A stretch of 64,000 nucleotides of DNA from an uncultured Bacteroidales bacterium (GTDB lineage: Bacteria; Bacteroidota; Bacteroidia; Bacteroidales; UBA932): contig CAMJBH010000005.1 in assembly GCA_946403855.1 (NCBI GenBank), forward strand, positions 1 through 64,000. Reading direction: 5' to 3'. Position numbers and translations under genes: made by a program. Below, piece after piece: positions 26,474-34,957 of this stretch. Below the pieces are notes generated by a model. The model had not been told where the DNA came from, did no database searches, and saw nothing but the letters and a program-made list of their open reading frames with translations. Position 1 is the stretch's first letter; each line of letters opens with the position of its first letter.

Positions 26474-27581
26474 AAAGATTGCATTGTTGCTCGCCTCTGC
26501 ACTGCTGGCTTTTCCGACCCATGCCCAGGACAGAGCCGACCGCCAGAGCCTGAGCGTGCCCGGCGGCGCCACCATGATTCTGCTCGGAGACCCGCAAGGT
26601 TATGAAAAATACGACATAAACCAAGGCATCTTCGAGATCTGCACCGCCTGGATACGCGACAACGTGGAGCACCTGAACATCAAGGCAGTGCTCTGCACGG
26701 GCGACCTTGTGGAGCAGAACGACAACAATGCCCTCGACCGGCGCATGCTCAACCAGACCTCGCGGCAGATGTGGGAAAGCGTGTCGAGGGCCTTCGAACG
26801 GCTGGACGGAGTGGTGCCGTACATCACTTCCCCGGGCAACCACGACTACGGATTCAAGGCATCGGAAGACATCCACACCTTCTTCCCTGACTATTTCACC
26901 TCTGAACGGCAGGGCGCAGCGCTGCTGGACGTACTGGTGAGCGAGCATCCCAACCGTGAGGGCCGGGCATCCATCGAAAACAGCGCCACCCGGTTCACCC
27001 TTCCTGGATGGGATCATAAGATACTGGTAATCAGCACGGAATTCTGTCCGTCCGACGCCGTGCTGGCCTGGGCCAAGAGACTCTGCGAGAAGTATTCCGA
27101 CGACTACGTGATATTCCTGACCCACTCTTACATGAAATGCGCTGGGCGCTGCGGCAACGAACGCTACACCAGCCCGGAGAAGTATCCGCTCAGCCAAGAT
27201 CCGTCCAACAACTACGGACAGCAGATTTGGGACAAACTGGTGAACGAAGTGCCCAACCTGCGACTGGTGCTTTGCGGCCATCACGGACACAGCGATTTCC
27301 GCAAGACGCACGTTGACGATTATGCCGCCAACATGGGTTGGAGAGTGGACAAGAACAAGGCCGGCCACGATGTGGGCCAAATGATGTTCAATGTGCAGAC
27401 CTTGGGCGGCGGCTGGGAAGGTAACGGCGGCGACGGCTGGCTCCGCATCCTGGAATTCCTCCCCGACGGCAAGACCCTCAAAGTCAGCACCTACTCACCC
27501 CTTTTCGGCATCTCTCCCCTCACCAAACACCTCTCCCACCTCACCGACGAGTTGAATCAGTTCGAGTTTGTGATAGAGTAA
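26466..27581 (+). CDS. Secreted calcineurin-like metallophosphoesterase
   Basis: A 371-aa exported protein (signal MIKKIALLLASALLAFPTHA). Metal-binding motifs of the calcineurin-like fold appear in order: 'LLGDPQG' near residue 38, 'LCTGDLVEQNDNN', 'SPGNHDYG', 'FLTHSYM' and 'CGHHGHSDF'. The GDPQ in place of GDxH in motif 1 is common in secreted Bacteroidales members. The likely role is phosphomonoester or phosphodiester cleavage outside the cytoplasm; the substrate is unknown. Its start overlaps the rhamnosidase stop by 8 bp, so they are co-expressed. Confidence 0.85.
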   Translation: MIKKIALLLASALLAFPTHAQDRADRQSLSVPGGATMILLGDPQGYEKYDINQGIFEICTAWIRDNVEHLNIKAVLCTGDLVEQNDNNALDRRMLNQTSRQMWESVSRAFERLDGVVPYITSPGNHDYGFKASEDIHTFFPDYFTSERQGAALLDVLVSEHPNREGRASIENSATRFTLPGWDHKILVISTEFCPSDAVLAWAKRLCEKYSDDYVIFLTHSYMKCAGRCGNERYTSPEKYPLSQDPSNNYGQQIWDKLVNEVPNLRLVLCGHHGHSDFRKTHVDDYAANMGWRVDKNKAGHDVGQMMFNVQTLGGGWEGNGGDGWLRILEFLPDGKTLKVSTYSPLFGISPLTKHLSHLTDELNQFEFVIE

Positions 27582-27655
27582 GTGGCCTCGTGCGACGAAG
27601 TCAAAAGCACTGCGCAGGGGCGGTGGGTCCTTGATGTTGTCTATGGCAGATGACG

Positions 27656-27691
27656 CTGCTCGGTGCCCCCTGCGAAGGGGGTACCGAGCAG
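27656..27691. repeat. REP-like 15-bp palindrome between convergent genes
   Basis: Arms 27656-27670 and 27677-27691 pair over 15 bp with one G-T wobble around the hexaloop TGCGAA. The core GGTGCCCC/GGGGTACC resembles the palindrome at 34779. It sits between the convergent phosphoesterase and RNase H genes, so it could act as a two-way terminator. The rest of 27582-27794 shows no gene. Confidence 0.7.
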
Positions 27692-27794
27692 GTCTGAATT
27701 GACTCTAAGACTGATTATCAATGGTTACACACAACACTCATGCGCGGTGCTTTTGAAGAGGGTTACGCCACGAAAAACTTGTCTCAAAAACGCC

Positions 27795-28256
27795 CTACCC
27801 TGCCGGGGCCACACCGGGAGCCGCGGCCGCGCCGGGGGCGGCTTCGGCCATGGCGAGGGTTTCGGTGCAGAGGTTGTCGCAGTGTTCCTGCCAGGGAGTT
27901 CCGCCGTGGCTGCGGATCCACTGGAATTCAATCAGGAGTTTTTTGCGCTTGACAAGCTGCTTGTAGCGAAGCAAAAGGTCAACATCCGGCTGGTTCTTGC
28001 GACGCGGAGCCCTGCCCAGTGACAGGGTGGCGGCAAGGCAGTCGGTGCATACCCTGGCGCAGCAGCGGTCTGGCAGGGCGTCAATGGCGGCAAGTATCGC
28101 CTTGAGCTCGGCCCGCTGACTGGTTTCTTTGCGAATCACAAAGGAGCGCTGGGTGAGGAGTGTCTGCCCGTCGGACTTGAGAATGACATAAGCTGCCGAT
28201 CCGACGTTATTGCTTCTGGAATAACCTCCGTCTGTGTAGATTATGTAGTCAAGCAT
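27795..28256 (-). CDS. Ribonuclease HI-like protein
   Basis: A 153-aa RNase H fold. The four acidic active-site positions are visible: Asp in 'YTDGGYS', Glu in 'QRAELKAI', Asp in 'VCTDC' and Asp in 'HCDNLC' near the C-terminal 'IRSHGG' loop. The family cuts the RNA strand of RNA-DNA hybrids. 'YTDGGYSRSNNVGSAAYVI' resembles the Bacteroidota RNase HI-like group rather than E. coli RnhA, and there is no N-terminal hybrid-binding domain. The last 15 residues are low-complexity Ala/Pro/Gly. It is transcribed away from the rSAM gene pair. Confidence 0.85.
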   Translation of the reverse strand: MLDYIIYTDGGYSRSNNVGSAAYVILKSDGQTLLTQRSFVIRKETSQRAELKAILAAIDALPDRCCARVCTDCLAATLSLGRAPRRKNQPDVDLLLRYKQLVKRKKLLIEFQWIRSHGGTPWQEHCDNLCTETLAMAEAAPGAAAAPGVAPAG

Positions 28257-28323
28257 TCAAGTCTTCCACATATTACTGTGTCCAAATATACAAAAAAATA
28301 TAGATAATTGACAATTCTTTTAT

Positions 28324-28396
28324 AAACAACGGACGGCTCCGGCACGGAACCCTTTTCCCTGTTTCATGGGTTCCGTGCCGGAGCCGTCCGTTGTTT
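28324..28396. repeat. Perfect 29-bp inverted repeat in a divergent promoter region
   Basis: Arms 28324-28352 and 28368-28396 are fully complementary over 29 bp around a 15-nt spacer. The gap lies between genes that point away from each other, so termination for a neighbour is not the obvious role. The right arm ends on the TTTG that may be the -33 element of the small lipoprotein gene. Confidence 0.9.
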
Positions 28397-28427
28397 GTTA
28401 TATTACCGGATAATTTTCTTATATTTG
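28394..28427 (+). promoter_or_regulatory. Candidate promoter of the lipoprotein/rSAM pair
   Basis: TTTG at 28394-28397 and TATATTTG at 28420-28427 are separated by 22 bp, slightly more than usual. The -7 element ends 7 bp before the ATG, predicting an almost leaderless transcript. The upstream element overlaps the tip of the 29-bp palindrome. Confidence 0.5.
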
Positions 28428-28434
28428 TAGTGTT

Positions 28435-28614
28435 ATGAAGAAAGCCTTTTTCAAACTCCTGCTGGTGATCCTGGGCCTGAATGTGTTCACGGCCTGCTAC
28501 GGTCCCGCTCCAGGGTGGCAGGACGATGCCCCTGAGATCGAGGAAACCGAGCAAACCGAGCAAACGGAAGAAACCCAGGAACCCGGCGAAGAAGCTGAAA
28601 AGCCTGCGGAGTAA
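28435..28614 (+). CDS. Small rSAM-associated lipoprotein (59 aa)
   Basis: A 59-aa precursor with a type II signal whose lipobox ends at Cys21 (VFTAC), leaving a mature peptide of about 39 residues. The mature part begins CYGPAPGWQDD and then is almost purely acidic, with repeats of the type E-T-E-Q-T. It ends 1 bp before the radical SAM gene. This arrangement fits the described Bacteroidota rSAM/lipoprotein system (families I recall as TIGR04133 and TIGR04134), in which the radical enzyme is thought to modify the lipoprotein; the chemistry is not established. It is easily missed because of its size. Confidence 0.75.
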   Translation: MKKAFFKLLLVILGLNVFTACYGPAPGWQDDAPEIEETEQTEQTEETQEPGEEAEKPAE

Positions 28615-28615
28615 T

Positions 28616-29683
28616 ATGTCGCAGCTCAGCCTCAAGCAACTCATAGCCCTGGAAGTCAACCGGGGCTTTATCAAACAAGAAGCTGCCCAGCACCCGCTGA
28701 CGCAGCTTTTTTGGGAGTGTACGCTCCGGTGCAACATGCGTTGCCGCCACTGCGGAAGCGACTGCAAGATCTCAGCCGTCCATCCGGACATGCCCTTCAG
28801 CGACTTTGAGAAAGTGCTTCTGAGGATAAAAGACACTTACGACAGCAGCAAGATCCTCATCATCCTCTCGGGCGGAGAGCCCCTGATGCGAGAAGACCTC
28901 GCCGACTGCGGGCGTAAAATCCGCCGGCTCGGGTTCCCCTGGGGCCTGGTGTCCAACGGAAGGCTCATGACAAAGGACAGGATTGAAGAGCTGCTCCGCG
29001 CCGGAATGCGCACCGCCACAATAAGCCTCGACGGACTTGAAGAAGACCACAACTGGATGCGCGGCATCCCCGACGCTTTCGAATATGCAACAGAAGCTAT
29101 ACGCATTCTTGCCGGCAAAGGCATAGCTTTCGATGTGGTCACATGCGTAAACCAACGCAACTTTCCCAAGCTCAACGATATCAAGGAATTCCTCATAGGG
29201 CTAGGAGTCAAACGCTGGCGCATCTTTACAGTGTTCCCGGTGGGACGGGCAGCCACAGACCCAGACCTGCAGATAGACAATGCGCAGTACCGGTCATTGA
29301 TGGACTTCATCGTAAGCACCCGGAAAGAAGGCAGAATACATTTGAGCTACGGCTGCGAGGGCTTCCTGGGCCCCTACGAGGGCAAGGTCCGCGACCACCT
29401 TTTCAGCTGCCAGGCAGGCCTGACAATCGCTTCCGTGCGAATAGACGGAGCCATCAGCGGTTGCACCAGCATACGCTCCGACTTCGACCAGGGCAACATC
29501 TACACCGACGATTTTGTGGACGTGTGGGAGCATCGCTTCGGAACGTTCCGCGACCACAGCCGGTTCCGTACAGGAGACTGCGAGCACTGTAAATGGTGGA
29601 AATGGTGCCTCGGGAACGGCCTGCACCTGCGGGACGGCGACGGCCGCCTGCTGATGTGTAATCTCCAAAGGCTGAACGTATAG
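28616..29683 (+). CDS. Radical SAM/SPASM enzyme of the rSAM/lipoprotein type
   Basis: A 355-aa radical SAM enzyme. The start at 28616, one base after the lipoprotein stop, gives the expected N-terminus; an upstream start at 28481 would run antiparallel in content to the lipoprotein gene. The [4Fe-4S]-SAM motif CxxxCxxC is C39-C43-C46 (CNMRCRHC), followed by 'LSGGEPLMRED' and 'VSNG'. The C-terminal SPASM-type cysteines lie in 'FSCQAG', 'GCTS', 'CEHCKWWKWCLGN' and 'MCNL'. The likely substrate is the adjoining 59-aa lipoprotein. A sulfatase-maturing role was considered because a sulfatase follows, but the motif spacing and gene pairing favour the lipoprotein system. Confidence 0.85.
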   Translation: MSQLSLKQLIALEVNRGFIKQEAAQHPLTQLFWECTLRCNMRCRHCGSDCKISAVHPDMPFSDFEKVLLRIKDTYDSSKILIILSGGEPLMREDLADCGRKIRRLGFPWGLVSNGRLMTKDRIEELLRAGMRTATISLDGLEEDHNWMRGIPDAFEYATEAIRILAGKGIAFDVVTCVNQRNFPKLNDIKEFLIGLGVKRWRIFTVFPVGRAATDPDLQIDNAQYRSLMDFIVSTRKEGRIHLSYGCEGFLGPYEGKVRDHLFSCQAGLTIASVRIDGAISGCTSIRSDFDQGNIYTDDFVDVWEHRFGTFRDHSRFRTGDCEHCKWWKWCLGNGLHLRDGDGRLLMCNLQRLNV

Positions 29684-29710
29684 AATTTTTCATTAAATTA
29701 GCAGGTTAAG

Positions 29711-31105
29711 ATGAGAGCTTATTTAAAAATATCCGGAGGAATCAGCGCTGCTGCCGCTGCCCTCGCAGGGTGCACACCGGCACAAGACAACCGGCCCAAC
29801 ATAGTTTTCTTCTTTGCCGACGACATAGGCACCGAATGCTTTGGATGCTACGGCGGGGCAGAGTACGAAACTCCGTGCATCGACTCGTTGTCAAAAATGG
29901 GCATCCAGTACACCAATTTCAACGCCCAGCCACTCTCTTCTCCAAGTCGCGTACAGGTCATGACAGGCCAGTACAACGACCGCAACTACGTGGCATTCGG
30001 CTACATGAACGACGACGAGCACTACTTCCCGCAGCTTGCCAGGCAGGCAGGCTACGCCACCTGCATTTCCGGCAAGTGGCAGCTGGGCCGGAGCCGGGCC
30101 ATGCTCCCTAAGTGCGGATTCGACGAATTCTTCTGCAGCCAGGTGGAGATGTACCTCGAGAGCCGCGGCCCCCGGCAGACCGACAGGTACGCCAACAGCA
30201 TGTGGGACAACAACGGCGAACGCTACGACTTTGCCATCTACGGTCCCGACGCTGCACTGGACTACGCCACAGGGTTCATTGACAGGCAGGTGGAGGCTGG
30301 CAAGCCGTTCATGCTCTATTTCACCGAGCCGCTGGTCCACACTCCCCATACCACCACTCCCGACACCCAGCTGTGGGACGACTTGTACGACAGCCGCTTC
30401 ACTGCCGGGGCCGATACCGCCTACTTCCGCTACATGGTCCGCTACATGGACTCCCAGGTGGGCAAGATGGTGCGGCACCTCAAAGACAAAGGCGTGTGGG
30501 ACAATACGATATTCATTTTCGCGTCCGACAACGGCACCTCCACCCGGATAGTGTCCAGGCAGCAGGACGGCACGCGGGTACGCGGAGGCAAGGGCGAACC
30601 CAACTACCTGGGGACGCACGTGCCCATGATAGTGTGCTGGGGCGACCGCCTGGCCGGACGCAAGGCGGATCACCTGGCAGACCTTACCGACATCTACCCC
30701 ACGATTGCCGACATAGTGGGGGTGACTCCACCGGAAGGCCATGCGCTTGACGGCGTGAGCCTGTGGCCCGAGATATGCGGCAAGGAGCCCAATCAGAAGG
30801 ACTTGGTACTGGTCCACTTCAACCCTCTTTGGCCCACCACGCCTTCGCCCAAAGCGTCCCGTTACGCCATGGACGACCGCTACGCCTACTTCTGGGACGG
30901 AAGGGTGTACGACTACAGAACCGACCCGAGCTTTGCCTCACCCCTCCAATATGAGTCGCTGGACGCTTCTCTCAAGGAGCGGCTCGCACCGCTTAAGGAA
31001 AGGGTGGACCAGATGAAAGATTTCTACCCCGACAAGCCCGGCGCCCCGCGTCGCGGAAATTACAAGACTTTTTATGACTTTGCTCCCCCGCAAAATCCTT
31101 TTTAG
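29711..31105 (+). CDS. Serine-type sulfatase, lipid-anchored
   Basis: A 464-aa arylsulfatase-family protein with a lipoprotein signal (LAGC near residue 20). The N-terminal metal motif is 'NIVFFFADDIG'. The formylglycine site is S76-S-P-S-R80 followed by VQVMTG, so the residue to be converted is Ser rather than Cys; such sulfatases depend on the radical SAM maturase anSME. 'GKWQLG' and 'FASDNGTS' hold further conserved residues. It removes sulfate esters from a glycan. It starts 27 bp after the rSAM gene and is followed 3 bp later by a phosphoesterase, so the three may be one transcript. Confidence 0.9.
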   Translation: MRAYLKISGGISAAAAALAGCTPAQDNRPNIVFFFADDIGTECFGCYGGAEYETPCIDSLSKMGIQYTNFNAQPLSSPSRVQVMTGQYNDRNYVAFGYMNDDEHYFPQLARQAGYATCISGKWQLGRSRAMLPKCGFDEFFCSQVEMYLESRGPRQTDRYANSMWDNNGERYDFAIYGPDAALDYATGFIDRQVEAGKPFMLYFTEPLVHTPHTTTPDTQLWDDLYDSRFTAGADTAYFRYMVRYMDSQVGKMVRHLKDKGVWDNTIFIFASDNGTSTRIVSRQQDGTRVRGGKGEPNYLGTHVPMIVCWGDRLAGRKADHLADLTDIYPTIADIVGVTPPEGHALDGVSLWPEICGKEPNQKDLVLVHFNPLWPTTPSPKASRYAMDDRYAYFWDGRVYDYRTDPSFASPLQYESLDASLKERLAPLKERVDQMKDFYPDKPGAPRRGNYKTFYDFAPPQNPF

Positions 31106-31108
31106 ACT

Positions 31109-32245
31109 ATGGACAGAAGAGATTTTCTTAAATACTCAGCAGCAGGCATCATAGGCCTGAGCCTTATCGACGGACTGCATCCCAGGGAGGCCCTGGCAGC
31201 CAAGAAAGGGCGGTATTCTGTTGTTATCCTGGGAGATACCCATTACGACGCGGCCGACCCGGAGTATTACCATGCCGGATACACCGACCCCAACCCCAAA
31301 CGGGAAGCGCTGCACCGAAGAGAATTCGTACGCAACGGCCAGATGTGGGCAGGACGCAGCCAGGGGCTGGTAAAGCGGGCCGCATGCCTGGTAGATGACG
31401 ACACCAAGTTCGTGTACCAGGTGGGAGACCTCATCCAGGGCGACACGGCCGACGCCGAGACACATAAACGTTTCCTGAACGATGCCATAAACATCTTCAA
31501 AAACGATCTGGCTCCAGACCTGCCATTTGTGACCGTCGCTGGCAACCATGACCTCAGAGGGAATGACGATTCCGTGGCCAGACAAGCCTACATTGAGTAC
31601 ATGGCTCCCCGCATGAGCCGTGAACTCGGGCAGGATATAACAGGCCCGGACTTTCTGTACCGCTGCGGTCCCGACGCATTCGTTTTCATCAATTTCACCA
31701 AACCCGACGTGGAGCGCATACGCGGTCTGCTCGAGCAGGCCAGGGGCTCGCGGCACGTGTTCCTCATGGTCCACTGTCCGGTGTTCCCTTACGACAATCA
31801 CAAGTACTTCTGGTGGTTCCTGCTCGGAAACCGCAAGGACTCGCACGCCAAGGAACGCCGGGAGATGAGGAAGCTGCTGGCTTCCCTGAACGCGATAGTG
31901 CTCTGCGGCCACACCCACATGACCGAACTGCTGGACTGGCAGGGAGACGGCGGCCGCATAACCCAGATGACCATGAGCAGTGTATGGCGAAACGACGCCC
32001 AAGCCACCTACAAAGAGCTGGCGAACGGTGCCGACGAGTACATGACCCTGCTCTACAAAGACGCACCGGAACTTGCCACCGATGCCAACAAGGCCCTGTT
32101 CGACGAGTACCGCGCCGGTATCAGCCGCTATAGCATTGCCGACGCCGCCGGGTCCTACAAACTCATCGTGGACGGCCGTCATGTGTGGGTGGATTTCTAT
32201 GCAGGCGATTCGGCCCGCCGCTCAAAACGATTCAAATTAAGATAA
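31109..32245 (+). CDS. Metallophosphoesterase with twin-arginine-like signal
   Basis: A 378-aa calcineurin-like phosphoesterase. The N-terminus MDRRDFLKYSAAG resembles a Tat signal (RRDFLK) with a hydrophobic stretch and an A-x-A cleavage region near residue 30. Metal motifs: 'LGDTHYD', 'YQVGDLIQGD', 'VAGNHDLRG', 'MVHCPVF' and 'LCGHTHM'. All residues expected for a two-metal site are present. It lies 3 bp after the sulfatase and 6 bp before the FAD oxidoreductase. The substrate is unknown. Confidence 0.85.
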   Translation: MDRRDFLKYSAAGIIGLSLIDGLHPREALAAKKGRYSVVILGDTHYDAADPEYYHAGYTDPNPKREALHRREFVRNGQMWAGRSQGLVKRAACLVDDDTKFVYQVGDLIQGDTADAETHKRFLNDAINIFKNDLAPDLPFVTVAGNHDLRGNDDSVARQAYIEYMAPRMSRELGQDITGPDFLYRCGPDAFVFINFTKPDVERIRGLLEQARGSRHVFLMVHCPVFPYDNHKYFWWFLLGNRKDSHAKERREMRKLLASLNAIVLCGHTHMTELLDWQGDGGRITQMTMSSVWRNDAQATYKELANGADEYMTLLYKDAPELATDANKALFDEYRAGISRYSIADAAGSYKLIVDGRHVWVDFYAGDSARRSKRFKLR

Positions 32246-32251
32246 GATACG

Positions 32252-33667
32252 ATGAAAAAAGTCAGCATTCTGCTCGCAGCGGCATCCCTGATCCTGGGAG
32301 CCTGCGGGAACCCGAACGAGGTTAAGTTTACTGTGACGCGTACTTTCGGCTGCGATGTGCTGGTGGTGGGCGGAGGCCCTGCCGGCATAGGTTCCGCCGT
32401 ATGTGCAGCCCGTCACGGAGCCAAGACCATACTGGCCGAACGCGGCGGTTACCTGGGAGGCATGGCCACCGCCGGACTTGTGGCCCCCTTCATGTCCAGC
32501 ACCACTCCCGACGGCAACACCATGCTCATACGCGGCTTCTACGAAGAACTCGTGAACCGCATGGAGGCCCAGGGCGGCGCCATTCACCCCCTCAACGCCC
32601 AGATAGGATCCTTCTCGGCCTACCGCGACAAAGGCCACCACGGACTTACCACCTTCGATTACGAGTGCCTCAAGCGCACCACGGAAGCCTTTTGCACCGA
32701 AGCCGGAGTGGAGTTGCTATACCACCTGCTCTTCGTGAAGGCCGACACCAAGGACGGCAAGATTACCGGAGCCTACTTTGCCACCAAGGACGGAATATGG
32801 AAAATTACCGCCAAAACCTACATAGACTGCACCGGTGACGGCGACGTGGCATATTCTGCGGGCGCTCCCTACGTGTACGGCGACGGCGAAGGCGACATTC
32901 AGGCCAGCAGCCTGTTCTTCGTTGTGCGCGGCGTGGACTGGAAAGCCATGGATGCCCACAACGAGGCCTGCAAGAAGGCCGACGACTTTGAAGGCCAGTT
33001 CTACATGAGGGAAATCATCGCTGCACGCCAGGCTGGCGAATTCCCCATGTGGCGCCAGAAGATTGCCCTGTTCCAGAACCTCGACGGCACCGCCACCGTG
33101 AATATGGCCCAGAGCGACGGCGTGGACGGACTCGACCCCAAACAGATTACCGACGCAGAAGTGGACGGACGCATCCAGGCCGACATCATAGTGAAGTTCC
33201 TGCGTAAGTACGTGAAAGGCTGCGAGAATTGCGAACTTGCTTCCACTGCTGAGCAGCTCGGAATTCGTGAGACCCGCCGCATCGTGGGCGAGTACACGGT
33301 CACCACGGAAGATGCCAAGAATTCGGTCAAATATCCCGACCCCGTGTTCTGCTGCGCCAACCACATGGATATACACCGCAAAGGTTATGTGGAATATGTG
33401 GCCCGCAACACCAACGACCCTTACTACTTCCCGTACCGCGCACTTCTGCCCCAGAAGGTTGACAACTTGCTGTGCGCAGGCCGCTGTGCTGCAGCGGAGC
33501 GTCCTGTGATGGCCGCAATCCGCGTCATTCCGCCTTGCTTCGCCATGGGACAGGCTGCAGGCACCGCAGCAGCACTTGCCGTCAAGGAAGGAGTCGGCAT
33601 CAAGCAACTCGACACCGACCTTTTGGTCAAAACTCTCAAAGCAGACGGAGTGTATCTGCCTGAATAA
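32252..33667 (+). CDS. FAD-dependent oxidoreductase with lipoprotein signal
   Basis: A 471-aa protein of the FAD_oxidored family. The dinucleotide motif is '[19 protein letters not shown]', followed by an acidic '[16 protein letters not shown]'; '[11 protein letters not shown]' and the C-terminal '[20 protein letters not shown]' with '[10 protein letters not shown]' complete the FAD site. The N-terminus reads as a lipoprotein signal with lipobox LGAC near residue 18. A flavoprotein on an extracytoplasmic surface is unusual but such fusions are known among Bacteroidota PUL genes. The reaction is unknown; oxidation of a sugar or a hydroxylated compound is possible. pfkA starts 4 bp later. Confidence 0.82.
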   Translation: MKKVSILLAAASLILGACGNPNEVKFTVTRTFGCDVLVVGGGPAGIGSAVCAARHGAKTILAERGGYLGGMATAGLVAPFMSSTTPDGNTMLIRGFYEELVNRMEAQGGAIHPLNAQIGSFSAYRDKGHHGLTTFDYECLKRTTEAFCTEAGVELLYHLLFVKADTKDGKITGAYFATKDGIWKITAKTYIDCTGDGDVAYSAGAPYVYGDGEGDIQASSLFFVVRGVDWKAMDAHNEACKKADDFEGQFYMREIIAARQAGEFPMWRQKIALFQNLDGTATVNMAQSDGVDGLDPKQITDAEVDGRIQADIIVKFLRKYVKGCENCELASTAEQLGIRETRRIVGEYTVTTEDAKNSVKYPDPVFCCANHMDIHRKGYVEYVARNTNDPYYFPYRALLPQKVDNLLCAGRCAAAERPVMAAIRVIPPCFAMGQAAGTAAALAVKEGVGIKQLDTDLLVKTLKADGVYLPE

Positions 33668-33671
33668 AAGC

Positions 33672-34661
33672 ATGGAACGAATCATCAAGACTATTGGAGT
33701 GCTCACTTCCGGCGGCGACGCTCCCGGCATGAATGCCGCAATACGTGCCGTTACCCGCACCGCCCGCTACCATGACATCAATGTCATAGGCATCATGCGC
33801 GGCTATCAGGGCCTCATCGAAAAAGAATTCGTAAAGTTCACCTCTTCTTCGGTGTCCAACACCATCCAGAGGGGCGGAACCATACTCAAGACTGCCCGCT
33901 GCGGCGAGTTCATGACGGTCGAAGGCCGCAAGAAGGCCTACGACAACATGGTAGAAGCTGGGATCGACGCCCTGGTGGTAATAGGCGGCAACGGCTCGCT
34001 CACTGGCGCTCAGCTGTTTGCAAGAGAGTACGACCTGCCTGTCATCGGCCTCCCCGGAACCATCGACAATGACCTCTACGGCACCGATTTCACAATTGGC
34101 TACGACTCCGCCCTCAACACCATAGTCCAGTGTGTGGACAAGATACGCGACACCGCCAACAGCCACGACCGCATCTTCTTCATAGAGGTTATGGGACGTG
34201 ACTGCGGCTTCCTGGCGCAGAACAGCGCCATCGCTTCCGGCGCCGAGGCCGCAATCATCCCCGAGGGTGACACCGACGTGGACCAGCTGGCCGCCTTCAT
34301 CGAAAGGGGCAAGCGCAAGAGCAAGAACAGCGCCATCGTACTGGTAAGCGAAGCCCAGAAGAACGGCGTCGGAGGAGCCATGTATTATGCCGAGCGCATA
34401 CACAACGAGTATCCCCAGTTCGACGCCCGCGTGACCATACTCGGCCACCTGCAACGCGGCGGCACGCCCAGCGCCTACGACAGGATTCTGGCTTCCCGCA
34501 TGGGATACGCTGCAATCGAGGCTTTGCTGGAGGGCCAGCGCAACATCATGGTTGGCATCAAGAACGACGAAATCGTCTATGTGCCCATCTCACGCGCCGT
34601 CAAGAACAACAAGCCCATCGATTCCGAACTCATTTCGGTACTCAACGTACTGTCAATGTAG
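33672..34661 (+). CDS. pfkA: 6-phosphofructokinase
   Basis: A 329-aa phosphofructokinase that phosphorylates fructose 6-phosphate in glycolysis. Motifs: '[15 protein letters not shown]' at the N-terminus, 'GGNGSLTGA' near residue 103 and '[12 protein letters not shown]' near residue 125, with 'GYDSALNT' and 'LGHLQRGG' further on. Gly in the second motif and 'PGTIDND' (not PKTIDND) point to the ATP-using type; Asn replaces the Asp usual in E. coli, as in other Bacteroidota copies I recall. The start at 33672 is fixed by family alignment; an earlier in-frame ATG lies inside the oxidoreductase gene. Confidence 0.95.
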   Translation: MERIIKTIGVLTSGGDAPGMNAAIRAVTRTARYHDINVIGIMRGYQGLIEKEFVKFTSSSVSNTIQRGGTILKTARCGEFMTVEGRKKAYDNMVEAGIDALVVIGGNGSLTGAQLFAREYDLPVIGLPGTIDNDLYGTDFTIGYDSALNTIVQCVDKIRDTANSHDRIFFIEVMGRDCGFLAQNSAIASGAEAAIIPEGDTDVDQLAAFIERGKRKSKNSAIVLVSEAQKNGVGGAMYYAERIHNEYPQFDARVTILGHLQRGGTPSAYDRILASRMGYAAIEALLEGQRNIMVGIKNDEIVYVPISRAVKNNKPIDSELISVLNVLSM

Positions 34662-34778
34662 TTCCGGGGCCGGTTTTTTGTTCCTCCCTCGCCACCTGCT
34701 GCCCCGGCCTGCTTGCCGTTTTGCAAAGCACCGAGCATCACGAAGTGCCACCGAAGTTGCCAGAAGCCACTTTGCTTT

Positions 34779-34810
34779 GCTTGGTGCCCCATCACGATGG
34801 GGCACCAAGC
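34779..34810. repeat. REP-like 12-bp palindrome upstream of the second RAYT
   Basis: Arms 34779-34790 (GCTTGGTGCCCC) and 34799-34810 (GGGGCACCAAGC) are perfectly complementary around an 8-nt spacer. No T run follows, so it is not a typical terminator. The gap 34662-34957 also holds a promoter-like pair but no gene. Partly similar, degenerate sequence appears on the other side of the RAYT (35,900-35,975). Confidence 0.75.
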
Positions 34811-34876
34811 ATATCCTACCAACCTATCTGGCTAACAACCAAGCAATTAACTATATTCCTATGCTCGGTACTTTTA

Positions 34877-34908
34877 TTTGGCAATTATAAAGTTTTTTTC
34901 CATCTTTG
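34877..34908 (+). promoter_or_regulatory. Candidate promoter of the second RAYT
   Basis: TTTG at 34877-34880 and CATCTTTG at 34901-34908 are 20 bp apart, close to the Bacteroidota consensus with one mismatch (C for T). The gene starts 49 bp further on. The -7 segment is also preserved in the truncated RAYT relic at 37931. Confidence 0.5.
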
Positions 34909-34957
34909 CGAACAAACCATCCCGGAGGATTAAGCCGGGACCTAGTATACTTGAAAT

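Noticed and set aside
34662..34957. A small gene or riboswitch between pfkA and the second RAYT
   Set aside because: Short frames here have no conserved pattern, and no known riboswitch core was recognised; the palindrome and promoter explain the visible structure.
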